Assembly (NCBI RefSeq): GCF_002097715.1
Contig: NZ_CP020738.1
Location: forward strand, 2,728,001 to 2,792,000
Direction of reading: 5' to 3'
From: Burkholderia ubonensis subsp. mesacidophila
GTDB taxonomy: Bacteria; Pseudomonadota; Gammaproteobacteria; Burkholderiales; Burkholderiaceae
Length of the DNA stretch: 64,000 nt
How positions within the stretch are numbered: the first letter of the stretch is position 1; every line of letters begins with the position of its first letter. Below the pieces are notes generated by a model that worked only from the letters and a program-made list of their open reading frames with translations, had not been told where the DNA came from and searched no databases. Positions 18,280-27,783 of the stretch are shown here, piece after piece. Both the position numbers and the translations under genes were made by a program.

Positions 18280-18612
18280 ATGAGAATCTTTGTCGATAAT
18301 CTCCAGCCTGAAGTGACGAAAGAAGAGCTTCAGGATTTTCTATTCAAGTACACCGGCAAGCAGTTCACGGATATTCAGTTCATCGGCCAATCGGGCCTGC
18401 GGCCCGGCGCGCTGATCGGCGTCGACGGCGCCGACTGGCGCCTGCTCGCGGAAGTCCGCCGCCGTCTGAACGGCATGTACTGGAAGCGGCGCCGGCTCGG
18501 CGTCTGGCTCTTTTCGTTCTGGGACAGCAGCGACGCCGCCGAGGCGCGGCGTCAACGCGAAGCCCGGACGCAATCCACCGGGAGCGCACCGATGACGACG
18601 CTCCGCCGATAG
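18280..18612 (+). CDS. RRM-domain RNA-binding protein
   Basis: A 110-residue protein from the ATG at 18280 (GGCAGGAAG just upstream); the frame opens 21 codons earlier without a good start signal. The N-terminus MRIFVDNLQPEVTKEELQDF matches the RNP2 strand and first helix of an RNA recognition motif, with strand-helix-strand order continuing through FTDIQFIG and WRLLAEVRRRLNG. The basic C-terminus (WKRRRLGVWLF and an Arg-rich tail) could aid RNA binding. It lies 159 bp upstream of arcD on the same strand and could be a leader gene or post-transcriptional factor; its target is unknown. Confidence 0.75.
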   Translation: MRIFVDNLQPEVTKEELQDFLFKYTGKQFTDIQFIGQSGLRPGALIGVDGADWRLLAEVRRRLNGMYWKRRRLGVWLFSFWDSSDAAEARRQREARTQSTGSAPMTTLRR

Positions 18613-18771
18613 CGCCCGAACCGGGCACGCTCCTTCGACTTTCCAACCACGCGCGTTCCGCCGGACCGCGCATGCAAGCGGCACACCACGCCGCGCTCCG
18701 CCATCCCGGCGGCAGCGCGATGGCCGCACGCACGCCGCGATCTTGCGCGAACGCGACCGAGAGGAAACATC

Positions 18772-20235
18772 ATGGCTGAAATAACTCAAAACGAAGACGT
18801 CGCGGCACAACCCGCCGCCGCGCACAAACTCCGACTCGGCGCGCTGACCGCGCTCGTGGTCGGCTCGATGATCGGCGGCGGCATCTTTTCGCTGCCGCAG
18901 AACATGGCCGCCAACGCGGAGGCCGGCGCGATCCTGATCGGCTGGGCGATCACCGCGATCGGCATGCTCACGCTCGCGTTCGTGTTCCAGACGCTCGCGA
19001 ACCGCAAGCCGCAGCTCGACGGCGGCGTCTACGCGTATGCGAAGGCCGGCTTCGGCGACTACATGGGCTTCTCGTCGGCGTGGGGCTACTGGATCAGCGC
19101 GTGGCTCGGCAACGTCGGCTACTTCGTGCTGCTGTTCTCGACGCTCGGCTACTTCTTCCCGGTGTTCGGCGAAGGCAACACGCCCGCCGCGATCGCGGGC
19201 GCCTCGGTGCTGCTGTGGGCCGTGCACTTCCTCGTGCTGCGCGGGATCAAGGAAGCGGCGTTCATCAACCTGGTCACGACCGTCGCGAAGATCGTCCCGC
19301 TCGCGCTGTTCATCCTGATCTGCGTGTTCGCGTTCAAGCTCGACGTGTTCCGCACCGACATCTGGGGCCACGCGCATCCGTCGCTCGGCTCGGTGATGAC
19401 CCAGGTGCGCAGCATGATGCTCGTCACCGTGTGGGTGTTCATCGGCATCGAAGGCGCGAGCATCTTCTCGGCGCGTGCGGAAAAGCGCAGCGACGTCGGC
19501 CGCGCGACCGTGATCGGCTTCGTCGGCGTGCTGCTCGTGCTGGTGCTCGTCAACGTGCTGTCGCTCGGCATCATGACGCAGCCGCAGCTCGCGAAGCTGC
19601 AGAACCCGTCGATGGCGGCCGTGCTCGAGCATGTCGTCGGCCACTGGGGCGCGATCCTCATCAGCGTCGGCCTCGTCGTGTCGCTCGCCGGCGCGCTGCT
19701 GTCCTGGGTGCTGCTCTGCGCGGAAATCCTGTTCTCGGCCGCGAAGGACCACACGATGCCTGCGTTCCTGCGCAAGGAGAACGCGAACCACGTGCCGGCG
19801 AACGCGCTCTGGATCACCAACGCGATGGTCCAGGTGTTCCTGCTGATCACGCTGTTCTCGCAAAGCACCTATCTGTCGCTGATCTATCTCGCGACGTCGA
19901 TGATCCTGATCCCGTACTTCTGGTCGGCCGCTTACGCGCTGCTGCTCGCCGTGCGCGGCGAGGCCTATGAAGGCGACGCGCGCCAGCGCCGCAACGACGG
20001 CTTCGTCGCCGCGCTCGCCGTGCTCTACGCGGTGTGGCTGCTGTACGCGGGCGGCGTCAAGTACCTGCTGCTGTCCGCACTGCTCTACGCGCCGGGCGCG
20101 CTGTTCTTCGCGAAGGCGAAGCGCGAGCTCGGCAAACCGGTCTTCACCGCCACCGAAAAGCTGATCTTCGCGGCGGTGGCCGCCGCCGCGCTCGCCGCGG
20201 CCTACGCGCTCCATAGCGGGCTCCTCACCCTTTGA
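18772..20235 (+). CDS. arcD: Arginine/ornithine antiporter ArcD
   Basis: This 487-residue APC-superfamily transporter has about 12 membrane helices. The first contains the APC signature [39 protein letters not shown] and [21 protein letters not shown] follow. It exchanges external arginine for ornithine, supplying the arginine deiminase pathway. GAGAGGAAACATC precedes the ATG. It ends 17 bp before arcA and heads the arcDABC operon. Confidence 0.95.
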   Translation: MAEITQNEDVAAQPAAAHKLRLGALTALVVGSMIGGGIFSLPQNMAANAEAGAILIGWAITAIGMLTLAFVFQTLANRKPQLDGGVYAYAKAGFGDYMGFSSAWGYWISAWLGNVGYFVLLFSTLGYFFPVFGEGNTPAAIAGASVLLWAVHFLVLRGIKEAAFINLVTTVAKIVPLALFILICVFAFKLDVFRTDIWGHAHPSLGSVMTQVRSMMLVTVWVFIGIEGASIFSARAEKRSDVGRATVIGFVGVLLVLVLVNVLSLGIMTQPQLAKLQNPSMAAVLEHVVGHWGAILISVGLVVSLAGALLSWVLLCAEILFSAAKDHTMPAFLRKENANHVPANALWITNAMVQVFLLITLFSQSTYLSLIYLATSMILIPYFWSAAYALLLAVRGEAYEGDARQRRNDGFVAALAVLYAVWLLYAGGVKYLLLSALLYAPGALFFAKAKRELGKPVFTATEKLIFAAVAAAALAAAYALHSGLLTL

Positions 20236-20252
20236 TCGAAAAGGTAACCAAT

Positions 20253-21509
20253 ATGAACAACGCCATTCCTCAAGTCGGTGTCCATTCCGAAGCCGGCAAA
20301 CTGCGCAAGGTGCTCGTGTGCTCGCCCGGGCTCGCGCATCAGCGCCTCACGCCGAGCAACTGCGACGACCTGCTGTTCGACGACGTGATGTGGGTGAACC
20401 AGGCGAAGCGCGACCACTTCGACTTCGTGTCGAAGATGCGCGAGCGCGGCGTCGAAGTGCTGGAGATGCACAACCTGCTGACCGAGACCGTCAAGAACCC
20501 GGCCGCGCTGAAGTGGATCCTCGATCGCAAGATCACGCCGGACAGCGTCGGCACGGGCCTCGTCGGCGAGGTGCGCGCGTGGCTCGAAAGCCTCGAGCCG
20601 CGCACGCTCGCCGAATTCCTGATCGGCGGCGTCGCGGCGAGCGACATCCCGGGCGCCGAGCGCTCGAAGGTGCTCACGCTGTTCCGCGACTATCTCGGCA
20701 AGTCGTCGTTCGTGCTGCCGCCGCTGCCGAACATGATGTTCACGCGCGACACGTCGTGCTGGATCTACGGCGGCGTCACGCTGAACCCGATGCACTGGCC
20801 CGCGCGCCGGCAGGAAACGCTGCTCGTCACCGCGATCTACAAGTTCCATCCGGCGTTCGCCGATGCGCAGTTCGACATCTGGTACGGCGATCCCGACCGC
20901 GATCACGGGATGGCGACGCTCGAAGGCGGCGACGTGATGCCGATCGGCCGCGGCGTCGTGCTCGTCGGGATGGGCGAGCGCACGTCGCACCAGGCGATCG
21001 GCCAGCTCGCGCAGTCGCTGTTCGCGAAGGGCGCGGCCGAGCGCGTGATCGTCGCCGGCATGCCGGCCTCGCGCGCGGCGATGCACCTCGACACCGTGTT
21101 CAGCTTCTGCGACCGCGATCTCGTGACGATCTTCCCGGAAGTCGTGAACCGGATCGTGCCGTTCACGCTGCGCCCGAGCGACGATGCGCATGACGGCATC
21201 GACATCGTGCGCGAGGACCAGCCGTTCGTCGACGTCGTCGCGCAGGCGCTCGGCCTCAATGCGCTGCGCGTCGTCGAGACCGGCGGCAACGATTTCGCGG
21301 CCGAGCGCGAGCAATGGGACGACGGCAACAACATGGTGTGCGTCGAGCCGGGCGTCGTCATCGGCTACGACCGCAACACGTACACGAACACGCTGCTGCG
21401 CAAGGCGGGCATCGAGGTGATCACGATCAGCTCGAGCGAGCTCGGGCGCGGCCGCGGCGGCGGCCACTGCATGACCTGCCCGGTCCTGCGCGATCCGATC
21501 GACTACTGA
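20253..21509 (+). CDS. arcA: Arginine deiminase ArcA
   Basis: A 418-residue arginine deiminase (arginine to citrulline + NH3). The first ATG with an AAGG site is at 20253; the frame itself opens 21 bp earlier. The guanidino-group-modifying signatures are present: [41 protein letters not shown] and the nucleophile cysteine in [14 protein letters not shown]. It acts in the cytoplasm as the first step of the pathway. A strong hairpin lies in the 58 bp gap to arcB. Confidence 0.96.
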   Translation: MNNAIPQVGVHSEAGKLRKVLVCSPGLAHQRLTPSNCDDLLFDDVMWVNQAKRDHFDFVSKMRERGVEVLEMHNLLTETVKNPAALKWILDRKITPDSVGTGLVGEVRAWLESLEPRTLAEFLIGGVAASDIPGAERSKVLTLFRDYLGKSSFVLPPLPNMMFTRDTSCWIYGGVTLNPMHWPARRQETLLVTAIYKFHPAFADAQFDIWYGDPDRDHGMATLEGGDVMPIGRGVVLVGMGERTSHQAIGQLAQSLFAKGAAERVIVAGMPASRAAMHLDTVFSFCDRDLVTIFPEVVNRIVPFTLRPSDDAHDGIDIVREDQPFVDVVAQALGLNALRVVETGGNDFAAEREQWDDGNNMVCVEPGVVIGYDRNTYTNTLLRKAGIEVITISSSELGRGRGGGHCMTCPVLRDPIDY

Positions 21510-21517
21510 CACCCGCA

Positions 21518-21539
21518 GCGCGGCGCCCCGGCGCCGCGC
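21518..21539 (+). repeat. Intercistronic hairpin arcA-arcB
   Basis: A perfect inverted repeat, GCGCGGCGCC paired with GGCGCCGCGC around a CC centre, begins 8 nt after the arcA stop. There is no T-run, so it is more likely an mRNA stability or processing element, or an attenuating stem, than a simple intrinsic terminator. Confidence 0.6.
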
Positions 21540-21567
21540 CCACCCCGACACACCCTGGAGAAACCAG

Positions 21568-22578
21568 ATGAGCTTCAACCTGCACAATCGCAACCTGCTG
21601 AGCCTGATTCACCACAACACGCGCGAGCTGCGCTACCTGCTCGATCTCGCGCGCGACCTGAAGCGCGCGAAGTACAGCGGCACCGAGCAGCCGCATCTCG
21701 TGCGCAAGAACATCGCGCTCATTTTCGAAAAGACGTCGACCCGCACGCGCTGCGCATTCGAGGTCGCCGCATACGACCAGGGCGCGAACGTCACGTACAT
21801 CGACCCGACGTCGTCGCAGATCGGCCACAAGGAAAGCATGAAGGACACCGCGCGCGTGCTCGGCCGGATGTACGACGCGATCGAGTATCGCGGCTTCAGC
21901 CAGGAGATCGTCGAGGAGCTCGCGCATCATGCGGGCGTGCCCGTGTTCAACGGCCTCACCGACGAATACCATCCGACGCAGATGCTGGCCGACGTGCTGA
22001 CGATGCGCGAGCACAGCGACAAGCCGCTGCACGACATCAGCTATGCGTATCTCGGCGACGCGCGCAACAACATGGGCAACTCGCTGCTCCTGATCGGCGC
22101 GAAGCTCGGGATGGACGTGCGGATCGGCGCGCCGAAGTCGCTGTGGCCCTCCGCCGAGCTCGTCGCGCAGTGCGAGGCGTTCGCGGCCGAAAGCGGCGCG
22201 CGGATCACGCTGACCGAAGACCCGCTCGAAGCGGTCAAGGGCGTCGACTTCATCCACACGGACGTGTGGGTGTCGATGGGCGAGCCGGTCGAAGCGTGGG
22301 ACGAGCGGATCAAGGCGCTGCTGCCGTATCAGGTGAACCGCAAGCTGATCGAATCGACCGGCAACCCGCGCACGCGCTTCATGCACTGCCTGCCGGCGTT
22401 CCACAACTGCGAGACGAAGGTCGGCAAGCAGATCGCCGAGCGCTATCCGCATCTGAAGGACGGCATCGAAGTCACCGACGAGGTGTTCGAATCCCCGCGC
22501 TGCATCGCGTTCGAGCAGGCGGAAAACCGCATGCACACGATCAAGGCAGTCCTCGTGTCGACGCTCGGCGGCATCTGA
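21568..22578 (+). CDS. arcB: Ornithine carbamoyltransferase, catabolic ArcB
   Basis: The 336-residue enzyme carries the carbamoyl-phosphate site [14 protein letters not shown], the segment [18 protein letters not shown] and the ornithine loop [10 protein letters not shown]. In this pathway it phosphorolyses citrulline to ornithine and carbamoyl phosphate. The length and the C-terminal LVSTLGGI resemble catabolic enzymes of arc operons. GGAG is 9 nt upstream of the ATG. It is followed by a 58 bp gap with a long hairpin before arcC. Confidence 0.96.
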   Translation: MSFNLHNRNLLSLIHHNTRELRYLLDLARDLKRAKYSGTEQPHLVRKNIALIFEKTSTRTRCAFEVAAYDQGANVTYIDPTSSQIGHKESMKDTARVLGRMYDAIEYRGFSQEIVEELAHHAGVPVFNGLTDEYHPTQMLADVLTMREHSDKPLHDISYAYLGDARNNMGNSLLLIGAKLGMDVRIGAPKSLWPSAELVAQCEAFAAESGARITLTEDPLEAVKGVDFIHTDVWVSMGEPVEAWDERIKALLPYQVNRKLIESTGNPRTRFMHCLPAFHNCETKVGKQIAERYPHLKDGIEVTDEVFESPRCIAFEQAENRMHTIKAVLVSTLGGI

Positions 22579-22587
22579 CGCGTCCAC

Positions 22588-22617
22588 GCGCACGGCGCGC
22601 AACAGCGTGCCGTGCGC
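22588..22617 (+). repeat. Intercistronic hairpin arcB-arcC
   Basis: A 13-bp stem (GCGCACGGCGCGC pairing with GCGTGCCGTGCGC, one G-T wobble) closes on an AACA tetraloop immediately upstream of the arcC ribosome binding site (AAGGAG). No U-tract follows. It could give differential expression of arcC or mark mRNA processing. Confidence 0.65.
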
Positions 22618-22636
22618 ATCTTCAAGGAGAAACACG

Positions 22637-23575
22637 ATGCGTATCGTCATCGCATTGGGCGGCAACGCGCTCCTGCAGCGCAATCAGCCGATGACCGAAA
22701 CCCAGCAGCGCGAGAACGTGAAGATCGCGGTCGCGCAGATGGCGCAGATCGCGCCCGGCAACGAGCTCGTGATCGCGCACGGCAACGGGCCGCAGGTCGG
22801 CCTGCTCGCGCTGCAGGGCGCGGCCTACACCGCGGTCGCCCCCTACCCGCTCGACGTGCTCGGCGCGCAGACGGAAGGGATGATCGGCTACCTGATCGAA
22901 CAGGAAATGGGCAATCTGCTGCCGCCCGACGCGCCGTTTGCGACGCTGCTCACGCAGGTCGAGGTCGATCCGGCCGATCCCGCGTTCGACCATCCGACCA
23001 AGCCGATCGGCCCCGTCTACGTACGCGAGGAGGCCGAACGGCTCGCGCACGAGAAAGGCTGGAGCATCGCGCCGGACGGCGACAAGTTCCGCCGCGTGGT
23101 GCCGAGCCCGCGGCCGCGGCGCATCTTCGAGATCCGGCCGATCAAGTGGCTGCTCGAGCAAGGCACGATCGTGATCTGCGCGGGCGGCGGCGGCATTCCG
23201 ACGCGCTACGACGCGAACGGCAAGCTCTCGGGCGTCGAGGCGGTGATCGACAAGGATCTGTGCGCGGCGCTGCTCGGACGCGAACTGCACGCGGACCTGC
23301 TCGTGATCGCGACCGACGTCGACGGCGCATACATCGACTGGGGCAAGCCGACCCAGTCGCTGATCGAGGCCGCGCATCCGGATGAGCTCGAGCGGCTCGG
23401 CTTCGCGGCCGGCTCGATGGGGCCGAAGGTCCAGGCGGCGATCGAGTTCGCGCGCGAGACCGGGCGGGACGCCGTGATCGGCTCGCTCGCGGACATCGTC
23501 GCGATCTCCGAAGGCCGCGCCGGCACGCGCGTCAGCACGAAGGTCGACGGCATTCGCTATCGCAAGCCGCAATAA
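22637..23575 (+). CDS. arcC: Carbamate kinase ArcC
   Basis: A 312-residue carbamate kinase from the ATG at 22637 (AAGGAG 7-8 nt upstream), preferred over an in-frame upstream start that lies inside the hairpin. It has the amino-acid-kinase N-terminus [32 protein letters not shown], the segment [16 protein letters not shown] and the C-terminal [17 protein letters not shown]. It makes ATP from carbamoyl phosphate and ADP, the energy-yielding last step of the pathway. It converges on sctC. Confidence 0.96.
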   Translation: MRIVIALGGNALLQRNQPMTETQQRENVKIAVAQMAQIAPGNELVIAHGNGPQVGLLALQGAAYTAVAPYPLDVLGAQTEGMIGYLIEQEMGNLLPPDAPFATLLTQVEVDPADPAFDHPTKPIGPVYVREEAERLAHEKGWSIAPDGDKFRRVVPSPRPRRIFEIRPIKWLLEQGTIVICAGGGGIPTRYDANGKLSGVEAVIDKDLCAALLGRELHADLLVIATDVDGAYIDWGKPTQSLIEAAHPDELERLGFAAGSMGPKVQAAIEFARETGRDAVIGSLADIVAISEGRAGTRVSTKVDGIRYRKPQ

Positions 23576-23594
23576 TCGAAGCTTGACGAACACC

Positions 23595-23620
23595 CGGCCG
23601 GCGGCTGCATGCGCCGGCCG
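23595..23620. terminator. Hairpin between convergent arcC and sctC
   Basis: A 9-bp perfect stem CGGCCGGCG / CGCCGGCCG with an 8-nt loop lies in the 57 bp between the two convergent stop codons. It lacks a T-run on either side, so it may act as a weak bidirectional terminator or a 3'-end stabiliser. Confidence 0.5.
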
Positions 23621-23632
23621 ATCGACACCCGT

Positions 23633-25444
23633 TCAAGGCTCGATCACACGCGGCGTCACGAGAAAGAGCCGCTCGCTGTGGCTGTCCTGCTTGTCGGTCG
23701 AGCGGAACAGCGCGCCGATGAGCGGCAGCTTCGACAGCACCGGCACGCCCGATTGCGTGCTCGAGCGCGCATCCATCTTGTAGCCTGCGATCAGCAGCGC
23801 CTGCCCCTGCTCGATGAACGCCTGCGTGTTGATCTCGGTCGACACGATCACCGGAATGTTGTCGACCGTCTGCCGCGACAGTTCGCCGTCGACGATCCGC
23901 ACGTCGAGCTTGATCTGCGTGCGCCCGCCCTCCTCGACGACCATCGGCAGCACGCGCAGCGACACGCCGGTCGAAATGCTGTACAGGTCGGCCGACGTAT
24001 AGCCCGCGACCCGCACGAAGAACTGCCGCTTGTTGTCCATCACCGCCTCGACGTTGTCGAGCGTGGTGACTTTCGGGCTCGCGTCGGTGCGCGCCTGGTT
24101 CGACGATTCGAGCGCGTTGATCCGCGCGAGCAGATAGCGGCCCGCGTCGCCGAGCACGGCCGTCAGCGACAGGCCGAGCGGGCTCGCCGACACGCCGCCC
24201 GAATCGTTGCCGGACAGCGAGATCGAGCCGAAGGTCGGATTCAGCGAGCCGTTCGCATACGAATTCTGCGACGTCAGCCCGGTGCCCGTCTGCAGGTCGA
24301 AATGGCTGTTGTGCGCGCGCCAGTCGATGCCGAGCTGCCTGAGCGCGCCTTCGTCGATCTCGATCATGCGCGCCTCGATCTCGATCAGGCGCGGCTTCAC
24401 GTCGAGCAGCGCGATCAGGTCCGGGTACTGCGTCATGTGCTCCGGCACGTCGCGCACGAGAATCGAGTTCGTGCGCGGATCGGCCTGGATCACCGGCAGG
24501 TCGGCCGCGTCGGCCGCGCCCACGGGCACGCCGTTCGCGCCGCCGCCGCTCGCGTCGGGCGCGCCGCCCGGCGCCCGCGCCGGGCCCGCATTCGCGATCG
24601 CCGCGGCGAGCATCCCGCTCGGACGCGGGTCGCCCCCCTGGCCGCCGCCCTGCGCGAGCGCGCCGTCGCCCGACTGGGCGCCCTGCATGTACGGCGGCAG
24701 CGGCGGCAACGGCGGCACGCCGCTGCGTCCGCCGCCGAGATCCATCATCGGCGCGGCGCGGCTGATCGGCTTGCCGACCGTCGTCTGCGACGCGTGCTTG
24801 CCTTCGCCCGGGTGATACATCCGGTTCAGCAGCGACGCGACGCCCGGCATCGTCACGGTCGTGCCGTCGACGTTCACGTCGCGATCCGCGGCCCACGCGT
24901 GCTTCAGCGAGAACACGCGGATCCGCGTGCCGCCCGTGCGCGCGGAATTCTCGTCGAGCCGCGCGGCGACGCTCGTCACGAGCTCGACGTAGCGCGGCGG
25001 CCCCGCGACGAGCGCGGTGCGCTGCTGCGCGTTGTAGGTGACCGGATAGCGCGGGTCGGCAACCTTCATCTGCTCGAGCAGGTCGCGCAGGTCGCCGGTG
25101 TTCGCGTGGTCGAGCTTGACGAGGGTGCTCTTCATGTCGCTCGCGGGCGTCACGTGCAGCACGGTGCCGTCGTAGTACCAGACGAAGCCGAACGATGCGG
25201 CGAGCGTGTCGAGGAAGCGCTGCGGCGACATCTTCATCTTGCCGCTGACGGCGCCGCCCACGCCGGGCGCGACGTTCGCCGCGATGTTCTGGCTCGCGGC
25301 GAGATCGCGCAGCACGTCCTTCACGTCCTTGCCTTCCGCCGCGTACTGGATTTCGGGGCTGCGCCAGCGGATCGGCGCGGCGTCGACGGAAAGGCTCGCG
25401 AGCGAGCACAGCAGGGACAGCAAAACGGGGATCTTGGCCTTCAT
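23633..25444 (-). CDS. sctC: Type III secretion outer-membrane secretin SctC (HrcC-like)
   Basis: This 603-residue protein has a signal peptide (LLSLLCSLASLSVDA). N0/N1 domains typical of T3SS secretins follow (FGFVWYYDGTVLHVTP; NAQQRTALVAGPPRYVELV). A Gly/Pro-rich linker at about 230-310 precedes LPVIQADPRTNSILVRDVPEH, and the C-terminal secretin domain has SLRVLPMVVEEGGRTQIKLD and SGVPVLSKLPLIGALFRS. It would form the outer-membrane ring of the Hrp2-type T3SS. It lies downstream of the pilus gene pilV, about 15 kb from the rest of the T3SS. A perfect hrpII box sits just upstream and overlaps the pilV stop, so it is expected to be HrpB-controlled. Confidence 0.92.
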   Translation of the reverse strand: MKAKIPVLLSLLCSLASLSVDAAPIRWRSPEIQYAAEGKDVKDVLRDLAASQNIAANVAPGVGGAVSGKMKMSPQRFLDTLAASFGFVWYYDGTVLHVTPASDMKSTLVKLDHANTGDLRDLLEQMKVADPRYPVTYNAQQRTALVAGPPRYVELVTSVAARLDENSARTGGTRIRVFSLKHAWAADRDVNVDGTTVTMPGVASLLNRMYHPGEGKHASQTTVGKPISRAAPMMDLGGGRSGVPPLPPLPPYMQGAQSGDGALAQGGGQGGDPRPSGMLAAAIANAGPARAPGGAPDASGGGANGVPVGAADAADLPVIQADPRTNSILVRDVPEHMTQYPDLIALLDVKPRLIEIEARMIEIDEGALRQLGIDWRAHNSHFDLQTGTGLTSQNSYANGSLNPTFGSISLSGNDSGGVSASPLGLSLTAVLGDAGRYLLARINALESSNQARTDASPKVTTLDNVEAVMDNKRQFFVRVAGYTSADLYSISTGVSLRVLPMVVEEGGRTQIKLDVRIVDGELSRQTVDNIPVIVSTEINTQAFIEQGQALLIAGYKMDARSSTQSGVPVLSKLPLIGALFRSTDKQDSHSERLFLVTPRVIEP

Positions 25445-25550
25445 GGGTCCGTCCGGTGGGGGCGCGCGGCCGTCGAGAGGACAGGCGCGCGCCGCAGATG
25501 GGAGACCCGTGCAGTAAACCGCAGCCGCGCGCGGCGGAGGCCGCGCGCGG

Positions 25551-25574
25551 CGAAGCTCCGTTCAATAGAACGAA
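25551..25574 (-). promoter_or_regulatory. hrpII box (TTCG-N16-TTCG) upstream of sctC
   Basis: CGAA at 25551-25554 and 25571-25574 on the plus strand give a minus-strand TTCG-N16-TTCG. The box straddles the pilV stop codon (25562-25564), about 107 bp from the sctC start. A TTTACT -10-like hexamer lies 32 bp downstream, one step off the YANNNT consensus. The HrpB of Ralstonia binds such boxes. Confidence 0.8.
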
Positions 25575-27268
25575 TTGATGGTCCAGCCGGTTGCGAGCGG
25601 CGTCTGGAGGAAGGTCTTCCTGCTGTTGCAGTAATTCGACGTCCACGGCGTCGCGGGGCGGTCGTAGGTCGCCCAGTTGCTGTACAGCACGACCGTGTAG
25701 CCCTGCCTCGGCTCGGCGGCCTGGTTCAGCGTGACGTTGATCGTCGCCGCATCGTCGATGAGCTTCGGCGACTGCGCGTCGCCATGCGCGATGATCTTCT
25801 TGCTCTGGTTATCGACAATGTCGACGACGAGCCGCATCTGTCCTTCCCAGCCTTTCGAATTGCAGATCGCGTAGCTCATGTGCATGTACGCGCTCACCGA
25901 AATGAGCCCGTTGTTGTCGAGCGTGACGGGACGTTCGATCCGGTACGTGTAGGTGCCGTCCTCTGCGTAGGTGATGAACGAGCCGTTCGGATAGCCGCCG
26001 GTGTAGGTGTACGAGCATTGCGAGAAATCGGTCGCGCCCGGCGTCGCCATCAGGATCTGGCAGTCCATGTCGGTGCTGCCGATCTTGATCCCGGACTGCG
26101 GCAGCCACTTGCCGTTCTGGCATGACAGCACTTGTCCGTCCTGGCCCATCGATATGAGCCCTGCATCCTTCCGGCTCGAATCGGGCGCGCACGGCGTGTT
26201 GACGACGACGCGCCCGGTGATTTCATACTGTTTGGCCGAGACGACGCCGGGCACGATCAGGTTGTCGTTCTGGTCCACGGCGAGCGCCTGCCAGCCGTAG
26301 CCCGTCCACGCGTAGGCGCGGAACTTGTCGAGCGTAAGGCGAACGTCGCCGGTTTCGTTCACCTTTTCGGCGGGCGGGGTGTTCACCGGGTCGACCGGCA
26401 GGTCGTTCGCCGTGTCGACGGGATTTTTCCAATGACCGCCGGCGCCGCGCCACATGCCGTTCCTGCAGCTCAGCAGATTGCCGGCCGCGTCGGCGCCGAG
26501 CTTGCCGTTCGCGTAGCTGCCGGCCGTTCCGCAGTATTTGGCGTCGGGCGTGCCTTCGACGAACGTATGCGTGAGCCAGATCGGCACCTGCATCGTGTTC
26601 ACCTCCGGATGGCCGCCGATGTCGACGCGGTACAGGTATTCGTTGTTGACCTGCTGGCCCGGGCCGTTGAAGAAGATTTCATTTGCGAGGTGACCGGCGT
26701 TCGGCGGCGCGGCGTCGTTCGGATCGCACTTCGGCGCGGCAACGCCCATGAACGTGGCGAGCGGCATCCGCCACGCGTCGTATGCGCCGCGCGCCTCCGT
26801 CGGAATGCGCGCGCTGATCGATCCGCCGCCCGGACCGGACCCCGCGGCGATCGGCCCCAGCTCCACGTCGCCGATCGCCTCGCCGCCCGTCGTCACGACA
26901 AGTGCATCGAGGCCGCGCCCGTTCGCGGTCTGCTTGACCATCACGCAGGTGTTCTGGCCATAGGCGTTGCGCGACTGCAGCGCGGCCGACAGGTCACCGC
27001 TCGCCTGCAATTCGGCGAGCGTCATCACGACCGGCTGCTTCGTGCCGGTCCGTTGTATCCACGCGTCGTAATCGCGCTTCAACGCACGCGTCGCCGCGGC
27101 CGTCACCTGCGCCTGGTATTGCGCGGCCTGCTGCGCGCGCACGTCGTCGAGCGACGTATCCATCAATACAGCGATACCGGCGAGCATCAGCGCGGCGATC
27201 GCCAGCGCGCCGAGCATCTCGATCAGCGCGAAGCCGCGCGCGCGGCGGCGATAAGACTTGATATGCAT
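25562..27268 (-). CDS. pilV: PilV-like type IVb minor pilin / pilus-tip adhesin
   Basis: A 568-residue protein starting MHIKSYRRRARG with a prepilin-type leader cleaved after Gly (FALIEMLGALAIAALMLAGIA; Glu at +5). A long N-terminal pilin-like part (LDDVRAQQAAQYQAQVTAAA...) resembles PilV of plasmid R64. The C-terminal two thirds is beta-rich with repeated cysteines and duplicated LLSCRNGMWRG / VLSCQNGKWLP motifs, suggesting an adhesin tip. No recombinase or shufflon inverted repeats were seen. Its start overlaps the pilM stop by one base. It is the last pilus gene before sctC. Confidence 0.85.
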   Translation of the reverse strand: MHIKSYRRRARGFALIEMLGALAIAALMLAGIAVLMDTSLDDVRAQQAAQYQAQVTAAATRALKRDYDAWIQRTGTKQPVVMTLAELQASGDLSAALQSRNAYGQNTCVMVKQTANGRGLDALVVTTGGEAIGDVELGPIAAGSGPGGGSISARIPTEARGAYDAWRMPLATFMGVAAPKCDPNDAAPPNAGHLANEIFFNGPGQQVNNEYLYRVDIGGHPEVNTMQVPIWLTHTFVEGTPDAKYCGTAGSYANGKLGADAAGNLLSCRNGMWRGAGGHWKNPVDTANDLPVDPVNTPPAEKVNETGDVRLTLDKFRAYAWTGYGWQALAVDQNDNLIVPGVVSAKQYEITGRVVVNTPCAPDSSRKDAGLISMGQDGQVLSCQNGKWLPQSGIKIGSTDMDCQILMATPGATDFSQCSYTYTGGYPNGSFITYAEDGTYTYRIERPVTLDNNGLISVSAYMHMSYAICNSKGWEGQMRLVVDIVDNQSKKIIAHGDAQSPKLIDDAATINVTLNQAAEPRQGYTVVLYSNWATYDRPATPWTSNYCNSRKTFLQTPLATGWTINSFY

Positions 27269-27747
27269 CAGTACGCTTGCCCCATCCATACCGGAAGGCC
27301 GTTCGCAATCTTCAGCCCGGCGGGCAGCGGCACGCCGTTCGAAGGAAGATCGCTGCGCGCGTAGCCCGCCCGCACGACCGCGCCGCGATAGGCGACGCCC
27401 GCGAGCAGCGAGCCGTCCGCGAGCGTCGCAATCTCGCCCGAGATGTTCACGGGCGGCGGTGCGGCCGCATAGGTGACGACCGTGCCGCCCGCGACGTAGT
27501 TGCGCCACAACGGGTTCGCGCCCGGATACCACGAAGGAAACGTCAGTTGTGTCGCCGACACCGCGCCGCGCGTGCCTGGATGCAGGCGCGCGTAGTCGAG
27601 CGCCGCCTGGCGATAGATCGCAAGGTTGTCGGCGAGCGCCTGCGCGATGCGCGGCGGCTGCAGCGCGGGAATGGCGGACTGGCCTTGCAGCGTCGCGTAG
27701 ACAGCGGCGATCGAAGCGAAGGACAGCACGGCGGCGAGGGCGTACAT
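27268..27747 (-). CDS. pilM: Type IVb pilus protein PilM
   Basis: The 159-residue protein has an N-terminal membrane helix (YALAAVLSFASIAAVYATL) and then a periplasmic domain with ALADNLAIYRQAALDYARLHP and LTFPSWYPGANPLWRNYV. This is the arrangement of R64-type PilM, a short inner-membrane pilus assembly protein. It differs from the actin-like PilM of type IVa pili. It sits between pilS and pilV in the minus-strand cluster. Confidence 0.8.
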   Translation of the reverse strand: MYALAAVLSFASIAAVYATLQGQSAIPALQPPRIAQALADNLAIYRQAALDYARLHPGTRGAVSATQLTFPSWYPGANPLWRNYVAGGTVVTYAAAPPPVNISGEIATLADGSLLAGVAYRGAVVRAGYARSDLPSNGVPLPAGLKIANGLPVWMGQAY

Positions 27748-27783
27748 GAGCGGCGTGGGCGATGGCGAACGAGTCGGGTGGCG

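Noticed and set aside
23633..25444. Considered as the pilus secretin because it follows pilV
   Set aside because: Its N-terminal motifs and overall pattern are those of T3SS HrcC/SctC proteins, a lipoprotein PilN is already present at 32853-34601, and it has an hrp box.
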